Shown here piece after piece: positions 11,701 to 23,841 of a DNA stretch of 64,000 bases. The stretch spans positions 124,001-188,000 of the forward strand of contig NW_019173961.1 in the NCBI RefSeq assembly GCF_001642475.1, in the 5' to 3' direction. Under the pieces are notes generated by a model. The model saw only the letters and a list, made by a program, of their open reading frames with translations. It was not told the origin of the DNA and ran no database searches. Position 1 is the first letter of the stretch, and each line of letters starts with the position of its first letter. A program made the translations under genes and the position numbers. The stretch comes from Fonsecaea monophora. Lineage: Eukaryota > Ascomycota > Eurotiomycetes > Chaetothyriales > Herpotrichiellaceae.

Positions 11701-14700
11701 CTGGCTTGAAGATGTATAGCGACACGTTGTACTTGGGGTGCTTTTGCAAATACTGGCGCTGTGCACGGCGACGGTTCTCAGTTGTCGTGACCACCCTTTG
11801 GGCCACAGCTCTGGGATCGAACTCTTCGTTTGCCCGGGTGATTTTGGCACTAGAGTAGAACGGATTGGGCTCTGCCGAGCTATAAAAACCAGTGATTTTG
11901 CCCCAGAACTTGGACAGAATCCCAGGTTTGACGGTGGGTACTTCGTCGAGATGCATGGATGTTGCCCTACGCGCAAGGACATCGTCTTGTTCGTCCAGAA
12001 AGTCCTTCACGACGGCCTCCTTGAGGAGCTGTTCAACTGTTGCTGAGCCATATTCGAGAGCGTCTCGGTGTCTGATTGATTCTCGTCCCATCTTGAAGAC
12101 CGCGGTGAGCGAGAGATTCCCAGAAGCTGAACCAGTCATTTCCTTCTGCTTCAAAAACGCCTTTACCTGTTGCAGACGTTTCTCATCCTCGGACACGTCA
12201 AAACTCTCTTGGATGACAGCAATAAACATATTCAGCACAATCAAGTTTGAGACGACGAACCAGAGGATGAAAAATATCGCACTCAGCCACGCCGTATCCC
12301 AAATGTTGTTGAACTGGGTAGCGTTGTACATCAGAGTAGTCCAATTCTCACTCGAAAACACTTGGTACATTCCCACGAAGGAGTTCCAGATGTCGAAGAA
12401 TGACACACCAATCACTTCACCCTCGGCATCTACGGATGGAATATCCCCTCTGAATAGTTGCGAGGCAAGAATGGCGGCCAGGAAAGTGAACAGGAATACA
12501 AACAAGATCAAGTTCAAAAGACCGACGATATTGCCAAACACGACCATGACCAGTTCCCTTGTAACCCGGACCGCGAGGACGACTCGGTAGATACGCGCAA
12601 TCTGAAATGCTGAGAGCCATGCGTATGGCTGACCCGAGTTGCGAATTACTGGAATTTGCGTGACGGTAGTAACGATAGCGAGCAAAAGATCCACCCAATT
12701 CCTTTTGCCGTGGAAAAATTGTCTCCAGTCACATAAGAACCGCAAGATGATTTCCAGGAGCAGGAGGAATGTGACGACCGTCTCGCAATCCATGATAAAA
12801 GTCTTGCGGCGGTCGCTCATGGTTGCACTTCGCAGACTCTGGACAATTAGGTCGAATACGATGACCAGAACCCAAAAGAGATGCGTTTTGTCGTAAATCT
12901 TTTTCAATTGAGTCCGTTTCTTAGTTTGATCATCTTCGAAAAGTGGCCCGTCGATTTTCTCGGCTGTAAATGCGCTTTGCTTGCTCTCTTCGCGGATGAT
13001 TTGAAATGAAGAGGTGATAACAGCGACCAACAAGTTGACGAGCCACAAACTCAAAACGACAATACCGGCCGCAAAGAAAAGTGCTGCTGCAAGATAATCG
13101 GAGTCCGTCAAATAGTAGAGGAGATCAGAAAACGTATTGGAACTGATTATCACGAAGACGAGCTCCAGCGACTGGCCGATGTTGTCGAAACTGACAGTGC
13201 CATTGTATGGACCACTGATTCCCTCAACACACAGGGAGCCTTGGGGGCAGAGATAACCTTTGGACCTGTCCGTGCCATTGGAGCCATCAGCTTTGAGCCA
13301 CGGCATCGCCTGTCCCGTTACAGCATCTAGGTAGCCTCCGCAGAACTGGATGTTGTCGGGCGCAATGTTGAGAGTGTAGTTTTGACCGGATCCGTCGTCA
13401 CCGACCCAGACGCATGTACGTCGCAGACTGGATTTGAAGCTTTGGACGCCAACGATGCCAAAGATCAGCCAGAAGAAGCCTATAAGAAAGGCAACGTGAA
13501 CCAGAAGAGGAGCAGCTTTCTTCAGACTCCGCAAAATGATCGATGTTCCAGCGGTGAGGCCCAACAGGCGCAGAATTCGAAGGCAGCTCAGCATATTGAA
13601 GACATATACGTGACTCGAATTCTCGACGCCGCTGAGCTGCATGACGAAAGAGATCCAGTAGGAAACAACGGCAACGAAGTCAAGTCGATTGAAAGAATGC
13701 CGTAGAAATGCGCGGCGGGCTAAGCGTATCCTTTGCTGCTGCTTCGTATGGCCGGGCCCTCCAGCCTCCCCAGGATGAGGAACTCCGGTGAAGGTGCGAA
13801 CAATTGACGGTTGCGTGGGTGCATCATTGACCACCATTGACGTCTCTCGGGCACCCTGGGGGGCGAACAGAGTGTGAGCCTTCTGAAGGACAGCCCGTTT
13901 CAAGCCAATAGACCGGTTGATGGTGCTAAACTCGACGGGATTCGAGACGAAGCCAGACACAATAGTACGGGCAACGAGTTCCAAGGTGTAAATCACAAAT
14001 AACGCAAAGATGGCATAATCGAAGCCTGTGCTCCCCCATCTTTTCGTCCGCGTCTGCAGGTAAACAGCATCAGACGCTGCATTGACGGCCAGTAACACCG
14101 TCTGGGCGACGATCAGAGCCAAAATTGTGGGCTCGGTAAGCGGATGGACGAGGATTTCACAGAGCCATTTTCGTAAAGCGTTCTCTGGTCCAAAAATACC
14201 CCAGGTTTTGCCAACAAGAGGGTTAGGGTGATAGACTGGGGTTATTGGTGTGAATGTTTCAGCTACAACTTCAGCTGATGGGACCTTTTCGAGAGGAACT
14301 TGCGGCGGCTGTGCTCCTTCTTCGTCTCCAACCTCGTGCAAGGGATGTGCGGAAGCACTGGGGCGCCTGTGTTGTCGTATAGATGATTTGCGCCGGATAC
14401 TTTGCTCAACCATGTCCGAATCATTACTCAGGTTGACCACACGTTGTGAGATCTCTCGCAGCATGGAGTTTGCCCTGGCCATTGGGGAAGGAGATGGCGA
14501 TAGAGACCTTGACCTTTCGCCAGATTCGCCTTGACTGACACTCAGACGGCTGATTCCACTGGCAGTGCTCAACTTGCGATGCATTCCAGCGCTTGTATCG
14601 AGCGTTGGCAGATCATCTCCGAGGCGCGAAGTCCGCCCACGCACCGCGGCAGGTGACTCGCCATCCGTCCAATGGACACTGGACTTTTTTCCTTGTCTAT

Positions 14701-15223
14701 CATGCCTCTGGCCTCTGGATACGGAGCTAGATGTCTTGAGCGAAGACGGTGGGCGACGTGAAGACGTCAAAGGTGTCGTGTCGGAGTCTGGAGGCGAGAA
14801 GGGACTCTCCGCGTCTTGAAGATCCCCATCAGCAGCCGTGGTGATGATACTCGGTCGTCGTAGTCCGACACTGGGTGGTGTCGAAGGTAGATGGAGGTCC
14901 AAGCCCACTGTTGCCGCCGCGAATCCCTCCACATCTTCAATCGGGGAATCCCAACCGCTTCCTCCTTGTGCAGAAGTTCCAACGCTTTCAGACGACGGTC
15001 CTCCTCTTGCGGGCGACTCTTCGTCGTTCAGTCGCGCGTAATTGGGAGTCCGACGTCCGATCAGTAGAGATCTGGTGCGACTGTGCCGGGGCTTGTGACC
15101 TGAGAACGTGCCTGTTGAAATATCATGTTCATCTGATCCGGAGTCGGGGGGTCTCGAGAGATCTCGTAAAGGTATCGACTGTGGACCCGTCGTCTTAGGG
15201 GGGGTCCTGTCGCGAGAGGACAT
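8786..15223 (-). CDS. cch1: High-affinity voltage-gated calcium channel alpha subunit Cch1
   Basis: Two exons, 15223-9752 and 9700-8786, with a 51-nt intron (GTAGGT..GAGCAG), give 2128 aa, the usual size for fungal Cch1. Four repeats of six membrane helices are visible. Pore-loop signatures occur near residues 690 (SSNTFSD), 955 (SSENWTT), 1424 (SQEGWVN) and 1713 (GEGWNQ): repeats II-IV carry the selectivity-filter Glu, while repeat I has Asn, as I recall for fungal Cch1. An EF-hand-like segment (FDPNGTGFISKEQF) lies near 1800, just before the intron, and the protein continues into a Ser-rich cytoplasmic tail. The first 330 residues are a disordered, phospho-site-rich N-terminus. It works in the plasma membrane with Mid1 (not in this window) for calcium uptake under stress and mating-like signals. 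The splice join restores RLLG-ELSGIWQMR, which reads smoothly. Confidence 0.95.
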
Positions 15224-16336
15224 GATGGTATTATGACCCTAGAATGAGCAGGGCGTTGATGGTACATACTATCTCAAGACGAGGCGCAGCATTTTGGTGG
15301 TGCTCAAGAATCTGCGTCTAAGGAAAACGAATGAGCGCGGGCGCAATTGCGACGAGGCAACGCTTTGGGGCGAGCGATGGAAGCTGCATACAAGCAGCGG
15401 TAAGCAAGCAGTCAATGATCAAACGAACGAATAGTATGATGTATATTTTGCAGCGCGCAAGAATGGAATGGGAGATTGAGACCAGGGGAGATGAGGTTGA
15501 GATGGCTCGTACTCTGCAAGACTGCAAAAGGCAAACCGCATGTGCAACTTTCTGGTGCTGGGGACTTGTGTTCGTAAGTGCAAGCGCTGATGTGGTAGGA
15601 AGGTTACCGGGATGCCGGTCTAAGGCTGAACGCGCGGCGGTCCCTTGATGTGCCCTTGGTGCCATAATCACTTAACTAGCCTCAAAAAGAGCCTCTAAAT
15701 TTTGAAACAAGGGCCACTAAACGGGCACCGAAGCCACCTGCCTAGCAGCAGCAAACTCTCGGCCCTAGTGGGATCGAGGCTGATGCCCCCAAGGCAGACT
15801 TTCTCCAGCTCCTGGGTACCACTGGTACCTATTTTCAGGGGGTCCAAACCCGCCATAACAACCCCCCCAGCCGGTTACCAGGCCCCGCATATTTATCCAG
15901 CATGATTCAACGATAGGAAGAAACACGTCAGCCACTGGCGACCGAATTAATACTCGTACCGTGTACTGCTTTGGAACAGCACTAATTCTCCTTACGCAGG
16001 ATCCCTTCATCCATTAGTAGGTAAGTTACTATAAGGAGTTATGTGCACGTCTTAGCTCTGCATCGGGACTTGATAACTTCCAGAGCGGCACATCCTTAAA
16101 ACACAAATTAATCCTTGTAACAAACTTATTGCTTATAAGGTCTCCCTTAAGAAGAACGGCATATTAATCCCGCGGTCTCCAGCAGAAGCACACCCTATTT
16201 ACACACGACTCTGGGAGCAGTAGCCAGAGCCAACGGCACAAGTTAAACCAAGGTATTGTTAGACGGCTTGACGGTTCACGACAAATTGTCGGGCCCGGAT
16301 CCAACGCATCAGGCAAAAGCCATATCTCTCGCCCTA
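15224..16336. other. Intergenic spacer: cch1 upstream region and F-box gene 3' side
   Basis: About 1.1 kb with no credible gene. The half next to 15223 should carry the cch1 promoter. No repeat or RNA gene was noticed. Confidence 0.55.
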
Positions 16337-17707
16337 TCAATGCCATGCAAGCCTGGCGTTCCTTAACAACCGCCTCACTTCGGGAAGCAGTTCCTTGCTT
16401 TTCAGGCTTACTTTGCGGAGAGTCTGGAAGCCTTTGCTCTTCCGCAGCACGTCGTCCCATAAGTGCTCCTGGACACATTCCATCTCGGTTTTTTCATTGA
16501 CTGGGCTGAGCATGATTGGTACATCCATGACCTCTTCTTGTTTCTGTTTCCAGCTGTCGTTGCCGACGATGCGAGTCAATGGAGCCAAGGCGTCATCCCA
16601 GGTCCCAGATCTCAAATGGCACCGATCAAATTGAAATTCATGCAAGACTTTTCGATGGCTCATGATAAAACCAGAGGCTTGAGCAGCATCCAAGCTTGCA
16701 TTTATGAGACGCATGGACTTCAGATGCCGGAACTTGAGAGGTCTGCAAGGTGATCTCGCGCTGGCGTCTGGGCACGCCTTCGAGCAGTCGAGAGATGTCG
16801 GGCGTGAGGTGCAAGGCTCAGTATGAAGAGCCAACGGACAAGGTCCCTTGCTGCCAAGCCACTGGAATTCGAAATGCTCCAGAGCTTGGAATGTCTGCAA
16901 ATAGCTATGGAGGATCTTCAGGTGATCTGACGGTTGGTTACGGCCATATTCGAAGCTGTCCATTTCAATGACCAGGGATTTGATGCCCTTCCAAACCCGA
17001 GAGGATGCTGGGGATGACCCGATGCTCAATTGTGGACGAAGGTAAAATACAGCTGCAGGATGTATTGGTGCCAGGGTTAATGATTCGAGCTGGCTTAGTT
17101 TGGCGGCCTCCACGGCCACTCTCAACGATATCAGGGCATAGTCAACAATATCCTTTCGGTATCTTTGACCTGCAGGTTGACTTGGACAAGAGACGTGAAG
17201 ATGTTGCAACCTTGGCATTGAACTGACTGCGTGAAAGAATGAGTCCACGTTGGTGGCGGCATGAAATAAAGGAGGATATTGCTTGACCAGAAGGTCATTC
17301 ATCTCCCATGAGCCGTATTTAGAGGCCGATGAGGATGACGAGGAACAACTGGAAGATGAATTCGGTCTTGAAGTGTTGATCCGGGGCTCGTACATAAAGG
17401 TGACTTCCTCCAGAGTGCCGGGAACGAGCAGCGGTGGTAAGAAGGTGTCAGAGTGGTGTGGCATGATGAAGGAAAGGCGTTGAACATGGATGCCAATTCT
17501 TTTCAACGCAGACATGCGCGACCTGCGCGACAGTATGTTCGTGCTGAAACGGATTTCCAGATTCTTGAAGAGGGTGGGAGCAACGTCGCCGGCAAGGCTT
17601 TTGCTCACAAGTCGCAAAGATGGTAAATCATCCTTGTGGACATGAGACAGGAAGCATTCGCGAACGAGGTCGGTCCGCCAGAATGCGGCGAATGCGGTCG
17701 AGGACAT
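16337..17707 (-). CDS. F-box-like protein
   Basis: Single-exon protein of 456 aa. The N-terminus (about 10-50) resembles an F-box: a helix, then LPSLRLVSKSLAGDVAPTLF, the usual place where the motif packs against Skp1. The rest alternates hydrophobic strands with helices (LEHFEFQWLG, LKSMRLINASL, LHEFQFDRCHL), as in the degenerate leucine-rich repeats common in ascomycete F-box proteins. A serine run at about 117-128 is a likely loop. The expected role is substrate recognition in an SCF ubiquitin ligase; the substrate cannot be told. These genes form large, fast-changing families in filamentous fungi. The start is the first ATG of the frame. Confidence 0.75.
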   Translation of the reverse strand: MSSTAFAAFWRTDLVRECFLSHVHKDDLPSLRLVSKSLAGDVAPTLFKNLEIRFSTNILSRRSRMSALKRIGIHVQRLSFIMPHHSDTFLPPLLVPGTLEEVTFMYEPRINTSRPNSSSSCSSSSSSASKYGSWEMNDLLVKQYPPLFHAATNVDSFFHAVSSMPRLQHLHVSCPSQPAGQRYRKDIVDYALISLRVAVEAAKLSQLESLTLAPIHPAAVFYLRPQLSIGSSPASSRVWKGIKSLVIEMDSFEYGRNQPSDHLKILHSYLQTFQALEHFEFQWLGSKGPCPLALHTEPCTSRPTSLDCSKACPDASARSPCRPLKFRHLKSMRLINASLDAAQASGFIMSHRKVLHEFQFDRCHLRSGTWDDALAPLTRIVGNDSWKQKQEEVMDVPIMLSPVNEKTEMECVQEHLWDDVLRKSKGFQTLRKVSLKSKELLPEVRRLLRNARLAWH

Positions 17708-19611
17708 TTTTCATATAGAACATACCTGACCAGTGGGCCAAGCGATTGTCAACGGTCACCGCCACCGCCAGCATGTGCGGCAGAGATTTCAATCTTCCGA
17801 CCGATAAGACAGGAGAGCTACTCTGGAGCCAGTACTGTAAGGATATGCGTTGGGACCATAACAACAGCGGAACGGTGAGTGCAAGATCTCGATCGTACAG
17901 CGGCCCACGACAGAGAGGGTTGCGAAAACCAACAAGAAACTTACCTCGTGGAATCTAAACAGGCGGAGGATGGAAAGAGATATAGTTCGGAAATTTTGCT
18001 AGAGGAGGACCATTCCACTTCATTGTGGATGTGGAGGGACAGGAAAGCGACGAGTGCAGCTGGTTTGTAGGAGCTATATCGCGATTATGGCACGGTCGTG
18101 AAAGCGTTGGTGGCGTGAAGCAGGACAGCGACGTGATCATAGGCTACAGAAGACGGTGTAGCGGGAGGATGGACCTGAGGTGCATATTTCGTGCATAAAT
18201 AGCTGCATTTCGTGACTGATACGCGCCAGAACCCCGTGTTGGTGTTCTGTTTTATCGCGATGTTACCATTGAGGCGCGGGCCTTGACGCGAATGCACCTT
18301 GCTACTCACACTCGTGCGAGGCGCTGAAGACCTCTCAGAGTATGGAATACATGGTTCGTACGATAATTCTGCTTCGATCAGATGTTCATGTGGAAGCTGG
18401 GCGTTTCCGAGTATAAGAATTTGAGGGTGTTGATGAACCAGCGCGTCGGCTCGGCGGGATGATTAGTTCCCAGCCCCCAATGACTGATTTTGATTGATTG
18501 TACCGGTCTGTCTGCACCAGGGAGCATGGTCTGGCCAGCAAGCCATGTGTTTTTTACGTCCAGCCAGAAGTTCCACCTCTTGAAAATGTGGATCGGACTG
18601 CGTCATTTTCCGTGGTGACGGGTCGATTCGAAGATGTTGACAGTTGTAATACATAGGTAAGTCGCGAGTACCGTAGGGACAAGTGGCAGAGAACACTCCA
18701 GAACAAGACAAGAAGCCATTGGTGTAGGTGACTATTGGACGATGATGGTTGACGAGCGCTGACCGAGAAGAGAAAAGTGAGAAGACGAAAGCATACCTCG
18801 TACCTATCATCGTCATGACCGCGAACTCCGACGCTTCATCTCACGAAACAAGTAACAACTGATCCGGATTCGCCTTGGAACACACACTAGAGATTCCTTT
18901 TTTTCTCAGCCCGGCCCCAATCCTCCTGTCTGCGTGGCTGGCTCCCTTCGTTCCCTCCTATTCCTTGGTTTCTTCGCAGGTTCGCCACGCTGACTTTGGC
19001 CGATTCCATCCAATTCCCCGAGTTCAGCGCTCTCTCTGAATGGATGCCACAAGTGCGCCACATCCTACACATCCACACACATCCCAGTGATATGGTGACG
19101 TTTGGCACATGCGACCAATCGTCCTCTTCCAATGACATCAAGTCTACAACAAGTTCCGACTCGGATCTTCCACCGCAGCATTCGCACAGTAATACCCTTC
19201 GCCCTGAATTATGCCTGCCTATCAGCTTCCGGCCGGATGTGAAAATCTTTCGCAGAACAAAGCAGGTGAGCACGCGAGAGGTAACCACAAACCCATCTTC
19301 ATATAAAATGACAATTTCAAACCCCATGTTCCCATCATCATGAGGCGTTTCACTAGCCCCAGGCCTTTCTCCTATCCACCCAAGTTCCACCTCCTCGCCT
19401 ACAAGTACCTTGAAAACTGACAAGAACGCAAAGGAGTCCACTCTTCTTACTAGTTATCGATAGATGCCTGTAAATACTAGAGTTCCCCTTGCTTTGGCCT
19501 GTATGCAGATTCGTTTTCAGCCAGATCCGCTGTCTATTGCTACTTCTCCTAGTTCGATCTTCAGGGGGAGAGGGAACGAGAAAAGAATAAAACAAATACA
19601 AAGAGGCCACC
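17708..19611. other. Divergent spacer between F-box gene and PAF-acetylhydrolase gene
   Basis: About 1.9 kb between two genes transcribed away from each other, so it should hold both promoters. Several frames of 60-180 codons occur on both strands over 18880-19440 but lack good starts, introns or recognisable sequence, and I do not call them genes. Confidence 0.5.
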
Positions 19612-21858
19612 ATGATTCAACAATTGAGCCCAGTCCCAGCTCTTCCCAAACCCTTTGGGCCACACAAAGTTGGCACCACAGAATGGGAGATTCCTGTCTC
19701 TGAGATCCCGTCGCCATCGCCAATTCCAGAGCCTCAAATCACCACCATAAAGTTTCGACTGTTTTATCCTACAACGCCAAATGCAAAGTCGAAGACTTCT
19801 GTTCCCTGGCTCCCAACACCACAAAGAGAATGGAATCAGGCTTATGCATCTTTCCTGGGCGCGAGTCCCCGTGTCTCGTCCCTGATCTCTCTCATACCTT
19901 TCCTGATTAATATAACCAATATCCCAGCGGTAGCTGATGCGCCTCTGTTGCAGAAGGACACGTCGTCCAAGTATCCCTTGGTGGTCTTCTCGCATGGGCT
20001 AGGAGGAAATTTCAATGCCTACAGCGCAGTATGCGCAGCGCTGGCCAGTTTTGGGATTGTGTGCGCAGCCCCCGAGCATCGCGATGGCAGCGCCCCTATT
20101 TCACCCATACGCTCAGCTGACGGCCGCAAATCCACCGCAATCCCGTATCAAAGGCACCCTCATGCTCCCACCACCAAGGTCCTTAACGCTCGCAATGCTC
20201 AGCTGAGGATACGGTTGTGGGAGTTGGAGCACTTGTTCACTGTCTTGGGAAGTTTTAATGAAGGCAAGACTTTCTCCAACTACGCTGCAGTGCGGAGCAA
20301 ATCGAAGTCAAGCCTGGCGTTGAAAGACGCGCTCGACCTACGACCTGGCCATGTAACATGGGCAGGCCACTCCTTTGGTGCCTGTACCATGGTCCAATTC
20401 GTGAAATCAGTTTATTATCACGAATTCCTACCCTCACTCAAAGGTACCGAGTTCGAAAATGACCTGGACTGGCGTCCTCTCTACAAGCCCGCGGATAATA
20501 GCGAGCTAGTTAGGCAGATCACGCCAGACTCACCCGTCATTTTGCTCGACCTATGGGCCATGCCTCTACGCGCCGGCCTGACAAAATGGCTCTGGGAAAA
20601 GCCTCTGCCATGTTACCACCGCAGATCGGCCGACGGCGAACGCCACCCGCCTACTAATGTCGTGGCCATCATCTCTTCCGAATTCTACAAGTGGCCTGAG
20701 TTGCTGAACCGAATGAAGGCCGCACTGTCTGCGAGTCCCGCCGAGGCCATGTACACCCTCGAGAAACGAGAAGCTGCTCGGTCTGCCAAGCCTCAGCAGC
20801 AGTCGGAATCGCAGCTGCTGGCAACGCCTGGGGACAAGCTTGCGCCTGATGTGCGTGAGACCGAGGTCACTTCACGTCGAGGTTTCGAGGTCAATCGGGC
20901 TGCAGATCTAGACTCGGATGATGGGGATGAGCTCTTTGTGACACCTTTCGCTACACCTGGGGACGAATTTTCGCTTGACAAGATCATGACCAACAGACGT
21001 AGCGAGGTGGGATCATGGAGAGGAGGAGGGTCGGAGGCCCCAGACGTTGACCTAGACGTGGAAAGAGATATCAATGAACAATCATTGAGAGAGGCGATCA
21101 GGGTGCCACTGCCGGATTCAGAGCCAGAGGACGAAGACGAAGACGTCCCTGGGAGCATCGAGCTGGATTACCCCCAATTGGACCAAGAGGTAGAGGCAGA
21201 CTCAGACAGCACCTCTCCCTCCAGGTCGTCTACCTCTAGCAAGCCCACTCCTTCTTCAGCCTCGCCGTCAGATTCTGTTTCCTCGCTATCAACGCCCGCC
21301 TCATCAATCCAGTTAAGCCGCACCTCTTCCCCCTCCCCCACTTGCGAAAGTGTTTCTAGCACAACCTCAGCCTCCGACAGCGAGGTCAAGGCCTCAGTTA
21401 GCTCCCCCGGCGCAGCTGAAGAAGAGAGCGACAAGATCGACCTCTCCTTCGCCCCCTTCTCCCTGCTGCCACTGGATCTCCCAAAACTGTCCGTCGTTCC
21501 GAACCCCAACACGCCTTCTCCCTCAGATCCACACCTCTACCTAATTCCCAACACCGCGCACTTGTCACAGTCTGATTTCGGCGTGCTCTTCCCCAACCTG
21601 ACGAGGTATCTCATGAACGCCGAATCGCCCGTTGAGACAATCAGACTGAACGTCCGGGCGATGTTGGCCGTCATGAGAAACATGGGTCTAGACGTTGAGG
21701 CGTACCGCGACGACTGTGTTCGCGAAAAGAAAAAGACCCAAGCCCGCGATCGGCGAGGAACGAACGACGATTCTGACTTCGATGAGATCTCCGGAGTGGA
21801 TCCGATTCTCACGGAGCGGTGCAACGAGGAGAGATTCCTGAGGGTCGATATATATTGA
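19612..21858 (+). CDS. Platelet-activating factor acetylhydrolase-like phospholipase
   Basis: Single exon, 748 aa, starting in a good context (CACCATGA). The first 400 residues follow the PAF-AH/lipoprotein-associated phospholipase A2 pattern: PLVVFSHGLGGN with the oxyanion region near 125, EHRDGSAP near 150, and the nucleophile elbow GHSFGA with Ser254. The likely catalytic His is His650 in NTAHLSQSDFG, near the C-terminus. Between them lies an acidic, Ser/Pro-rich, probably disordered insert (about 400-620). It would hydrolyse the sn-2 ester of short-chain or oxidised phospholipids. No signal peptide is visible, so it is likely intracellular. The long insert is expected of fungal members in kind, though its length here is striking. 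Confidence 0.88.
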   Translation: MIQQLSPVPALPKPFGPHKVGTTEWEIPVSEIPSPSPIPEPQITTIKFRLFYPTTPNAKSKTSVPWLPTPQREWNQAYASFLGASPRVSSLISLIPFLINITNIPAVADAPLLQKDTSSKYPLVVFSHGLGGNFNAYSAVCAALASFGIVCAAPEHRDGSAPISPIRSADGRKSTAIPYQRHPHAPTTKVLNARNAQLRIRLWELEHLFTVLGSFNEGKTFSNYAAVRSKSKSSLALKDALDLRPGHVTWAGHSFGACTMVQFVKSVYYHEFLPSLKGTEFENDLDWRPLYKPADNSELVRQITPDSPVILLDLWAMPLRAGLTKWLWEKPLPCYHRRSADGERHPPTNVVAIISSEFYKWPELLNRMKAALSASPAEAMYTLEKREAARSAKPQQQSESQLLATPGDKLAPDVRETEVTSRRGFEVNRAADLDSDDGDELFVTPFATPGDEFSLDKIMTNRRSEVGSWRGGGSEAPDVDLDVERDINEQSLREAIRVPLPDSEPEDEDEDVPGSIELDYPQLDQEVEADSDSTSPSRSSTSSKPTPSSASPSDSVSSLSTPASSIQLSRTSSPSPTCESVSSTTSASDSEVKASVSSPGAAEEESDKIDLSFAPFSLLPLDLPKLSVVPNPNTPSPSDPHLYLIPNTAHLSQSDFGVLFPNLTRYLMNAESPVETIRLNVRAMLAVMRNMGLDVEAYRDDCVREKKKTQARDRRGTNDDSDFDEISGVDPILTERCNEERFLRVDIY

Positions 21859-22983
21859 TCTGATTCATGTCTCCTCATCTTATGTTTCTGTCTCGTGAGA
21901 ACGGATAACAGCACTCCTATGCGGGGCTAGGTTCTGCCTTTACAATTTGCTTCTGGTTTATTTGTGAACCGAACATGCGGAGTAGTGCTGGGTCAGGATG
22001 TTTCAGGAAGAAAATGGGAGGATTACAAATGACGACAACAGGAGTGTGGCTTGGATTTCCCTTGAATCTTTCTTTTCACAGCTTGCCCCTTTTTGTCTGT
22101 GTTGGTATATGATGCGACTTTTCATGCCTTGGTTTCTGGCTTGCTTACTTGATGGGATACGGGAGTATGTATGGCACACGGAACTCTGAATATGATGGGG
22201 GAGGGAAGGCCTTATGCAATTACGATTTGGCGCGAGATGGGTGCATGGGCTTGGATTTCTTCGCAGCCGCCATTTTCCATTTACTTGTTTTCCTTTTGAC
22301 ACATGGAAATTTGTGCATGGCTTGGATTTGGCTAGCGGCACCTTTCTGCTCCTTGATCATGTCTTTTGAGCACAGCGGATTTTGGGGGGTGATACAGGGC
22401 AGTCCATGGAGCGGAAATCTAGCGACCAGCGTCCCTGAGGGAAAATCAGATTATTATCTTCCTTCTAGAAAACATCGGGGTATGGTTCCTGTTATATATC
22501 AATTCGTGTCGGCATATAACTCAAAACTCGTCCATCCTCGTTCCCAAACGTCGTTCAAGTAAAGTTAAGAGTTAGTCTCGATTGAAGCAGTGATCTTTCT
22601 CATCTCGCTATGCTAAAGCTAGTCTAAAAAAGCTAAGAGCAGTCACCCAAGATGATTTATTGCAAGGGTCATTCGTTTCGCATGGGGGAGGGTAAAGGTC
22701 GGGTACTCTTTCGCTCTTGAGGCCCTTTACCACATGCCAAGCGTGTTGAAATCAAATCCCTCAACACTCCCACACTTGTTCTCATCCGGAGCCACGTCCA
22801 TCACGTCTGAAGCTCCACCAGAGATGCCTGACACGCCGCCACTAACCCGTCCCCTGTCATTCTAATCATGTGATGGCAACAGCACGACCTTCTTTCTGTC
22901 GTCTCGCTAGACCATTCCTTGACCATTGATACCCTTCGAGTGAGAACATCACAGCCCAGGCGCAGAGCATTGGCTGTCATCAT
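21859..22983. other. Intergenic spacer between convergent PAF-AH and Ran genes
   Basis: About 1.1 kb holding the 3' ends of both genes. No gene, repeat or RNA feature was recognised. Confidence 0.6.
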
Positions 22984-23841
22984 TTACAAGTCAGGGTCCT
23001 CCTCATCTGGAAGAGGCATTGCCGCAGCCTCAGTCATCTCCTTGTGATACTGGTCGAGCTGTGCCTGGTCGATCTGGACTTCAGGAGGCGCAAGAGCCGG
23101 AGCAGCCACGAACTCGAGTTGAGGGTTGCCGACCAGTTTTCGTGCGAGCCAGAGGAAGGGTTTTTCGAAGTTGTAATTGGATTTGGCCGAAATGTCGTAA
23201 TATTGGAGGTTTTTCTTGCGGTGGAATGTGATAGTCTTGGCCTTGACTTTGCGTTCCTTCACATCGACTTTGTTACCGCAGAGAACGATGGGAATGTTTT
23301 CGCAGACGCGCACGAGATCACCTGCGATATTTGGTCAGATCAAATCCTCTTTTAATCATATTGCCCAAGGTGCTATTGACGTACGGTGCCAGTTGGGGAC
23401 GTTCTTGTATGTGATCCGGGAAGTGACATCGAACATGATGATGCCGCATTGTCCGTTGATGTAGTAACCGTCACGAAGACCGCCAAACTTCTCTTGACCT
23501 GCGGTGTCCCACACATCGAATTGGATCGGCCCGAGGTTCTGATTCGCGGTTAGAATTATCTGCGCTTTGAGCGTCTGGTTAACGTACGGTTGAGAATCCC
23601 AGAGGATGGACTTCGACACCAAGTGTGGCGATGTATTTCTTTTCGAACTCTCCCGTCAGATGGCGCTTGACGAATGTAGTCTATGATAACCATTAGCATT
23701 GTTGATTTCAAACACTGCCTTGTCTAGCTGCGCCAACGAGCAGAAGAAGGCTCTGATTGCAGTTGAGCTCACCTTTCCAGTACCGCCATCGCCCACCAAG
23801 ACGAGCTTGAAGGTTGGCACGGCCGTAGCAGCTTCCGCCAT
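22984..23841 (-). CDS. gsp1: Ran GTPase (nuclear transport)
   Basis: Four exons: 23841-23773, 23680-23588, 23538-23385 and 23321-22984, with introns of 92, 49 and 63 nt, all GT..AG. The product is 217 aa. The P-loop GDGGTGKT is split by intron 1. The effector region [27 protein letters not shown], the NKVD base motif, [12 protein letters not shown] and the acidic C-terminus DEEDPDL are all present, so it is a complete Ran. Loaded with GTP in the nucleus, Ran releases import cargo from karyopherins and forms export complexes, and it helps spindle and envelope assembly. Intron 1 carries a CTAAT-like branch site near its 3' end. It lies in tandem with nas2 on the same strand, 569 nt apart. Confidence 0.97.

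Noticed and set aside
18887..19441. Minus-strand frame of about 184 codons and a plus-strand frame over it
   Set aside because: Neither has a good start context, recognisable sequence or introns, and they overlap each other on opposite strands.
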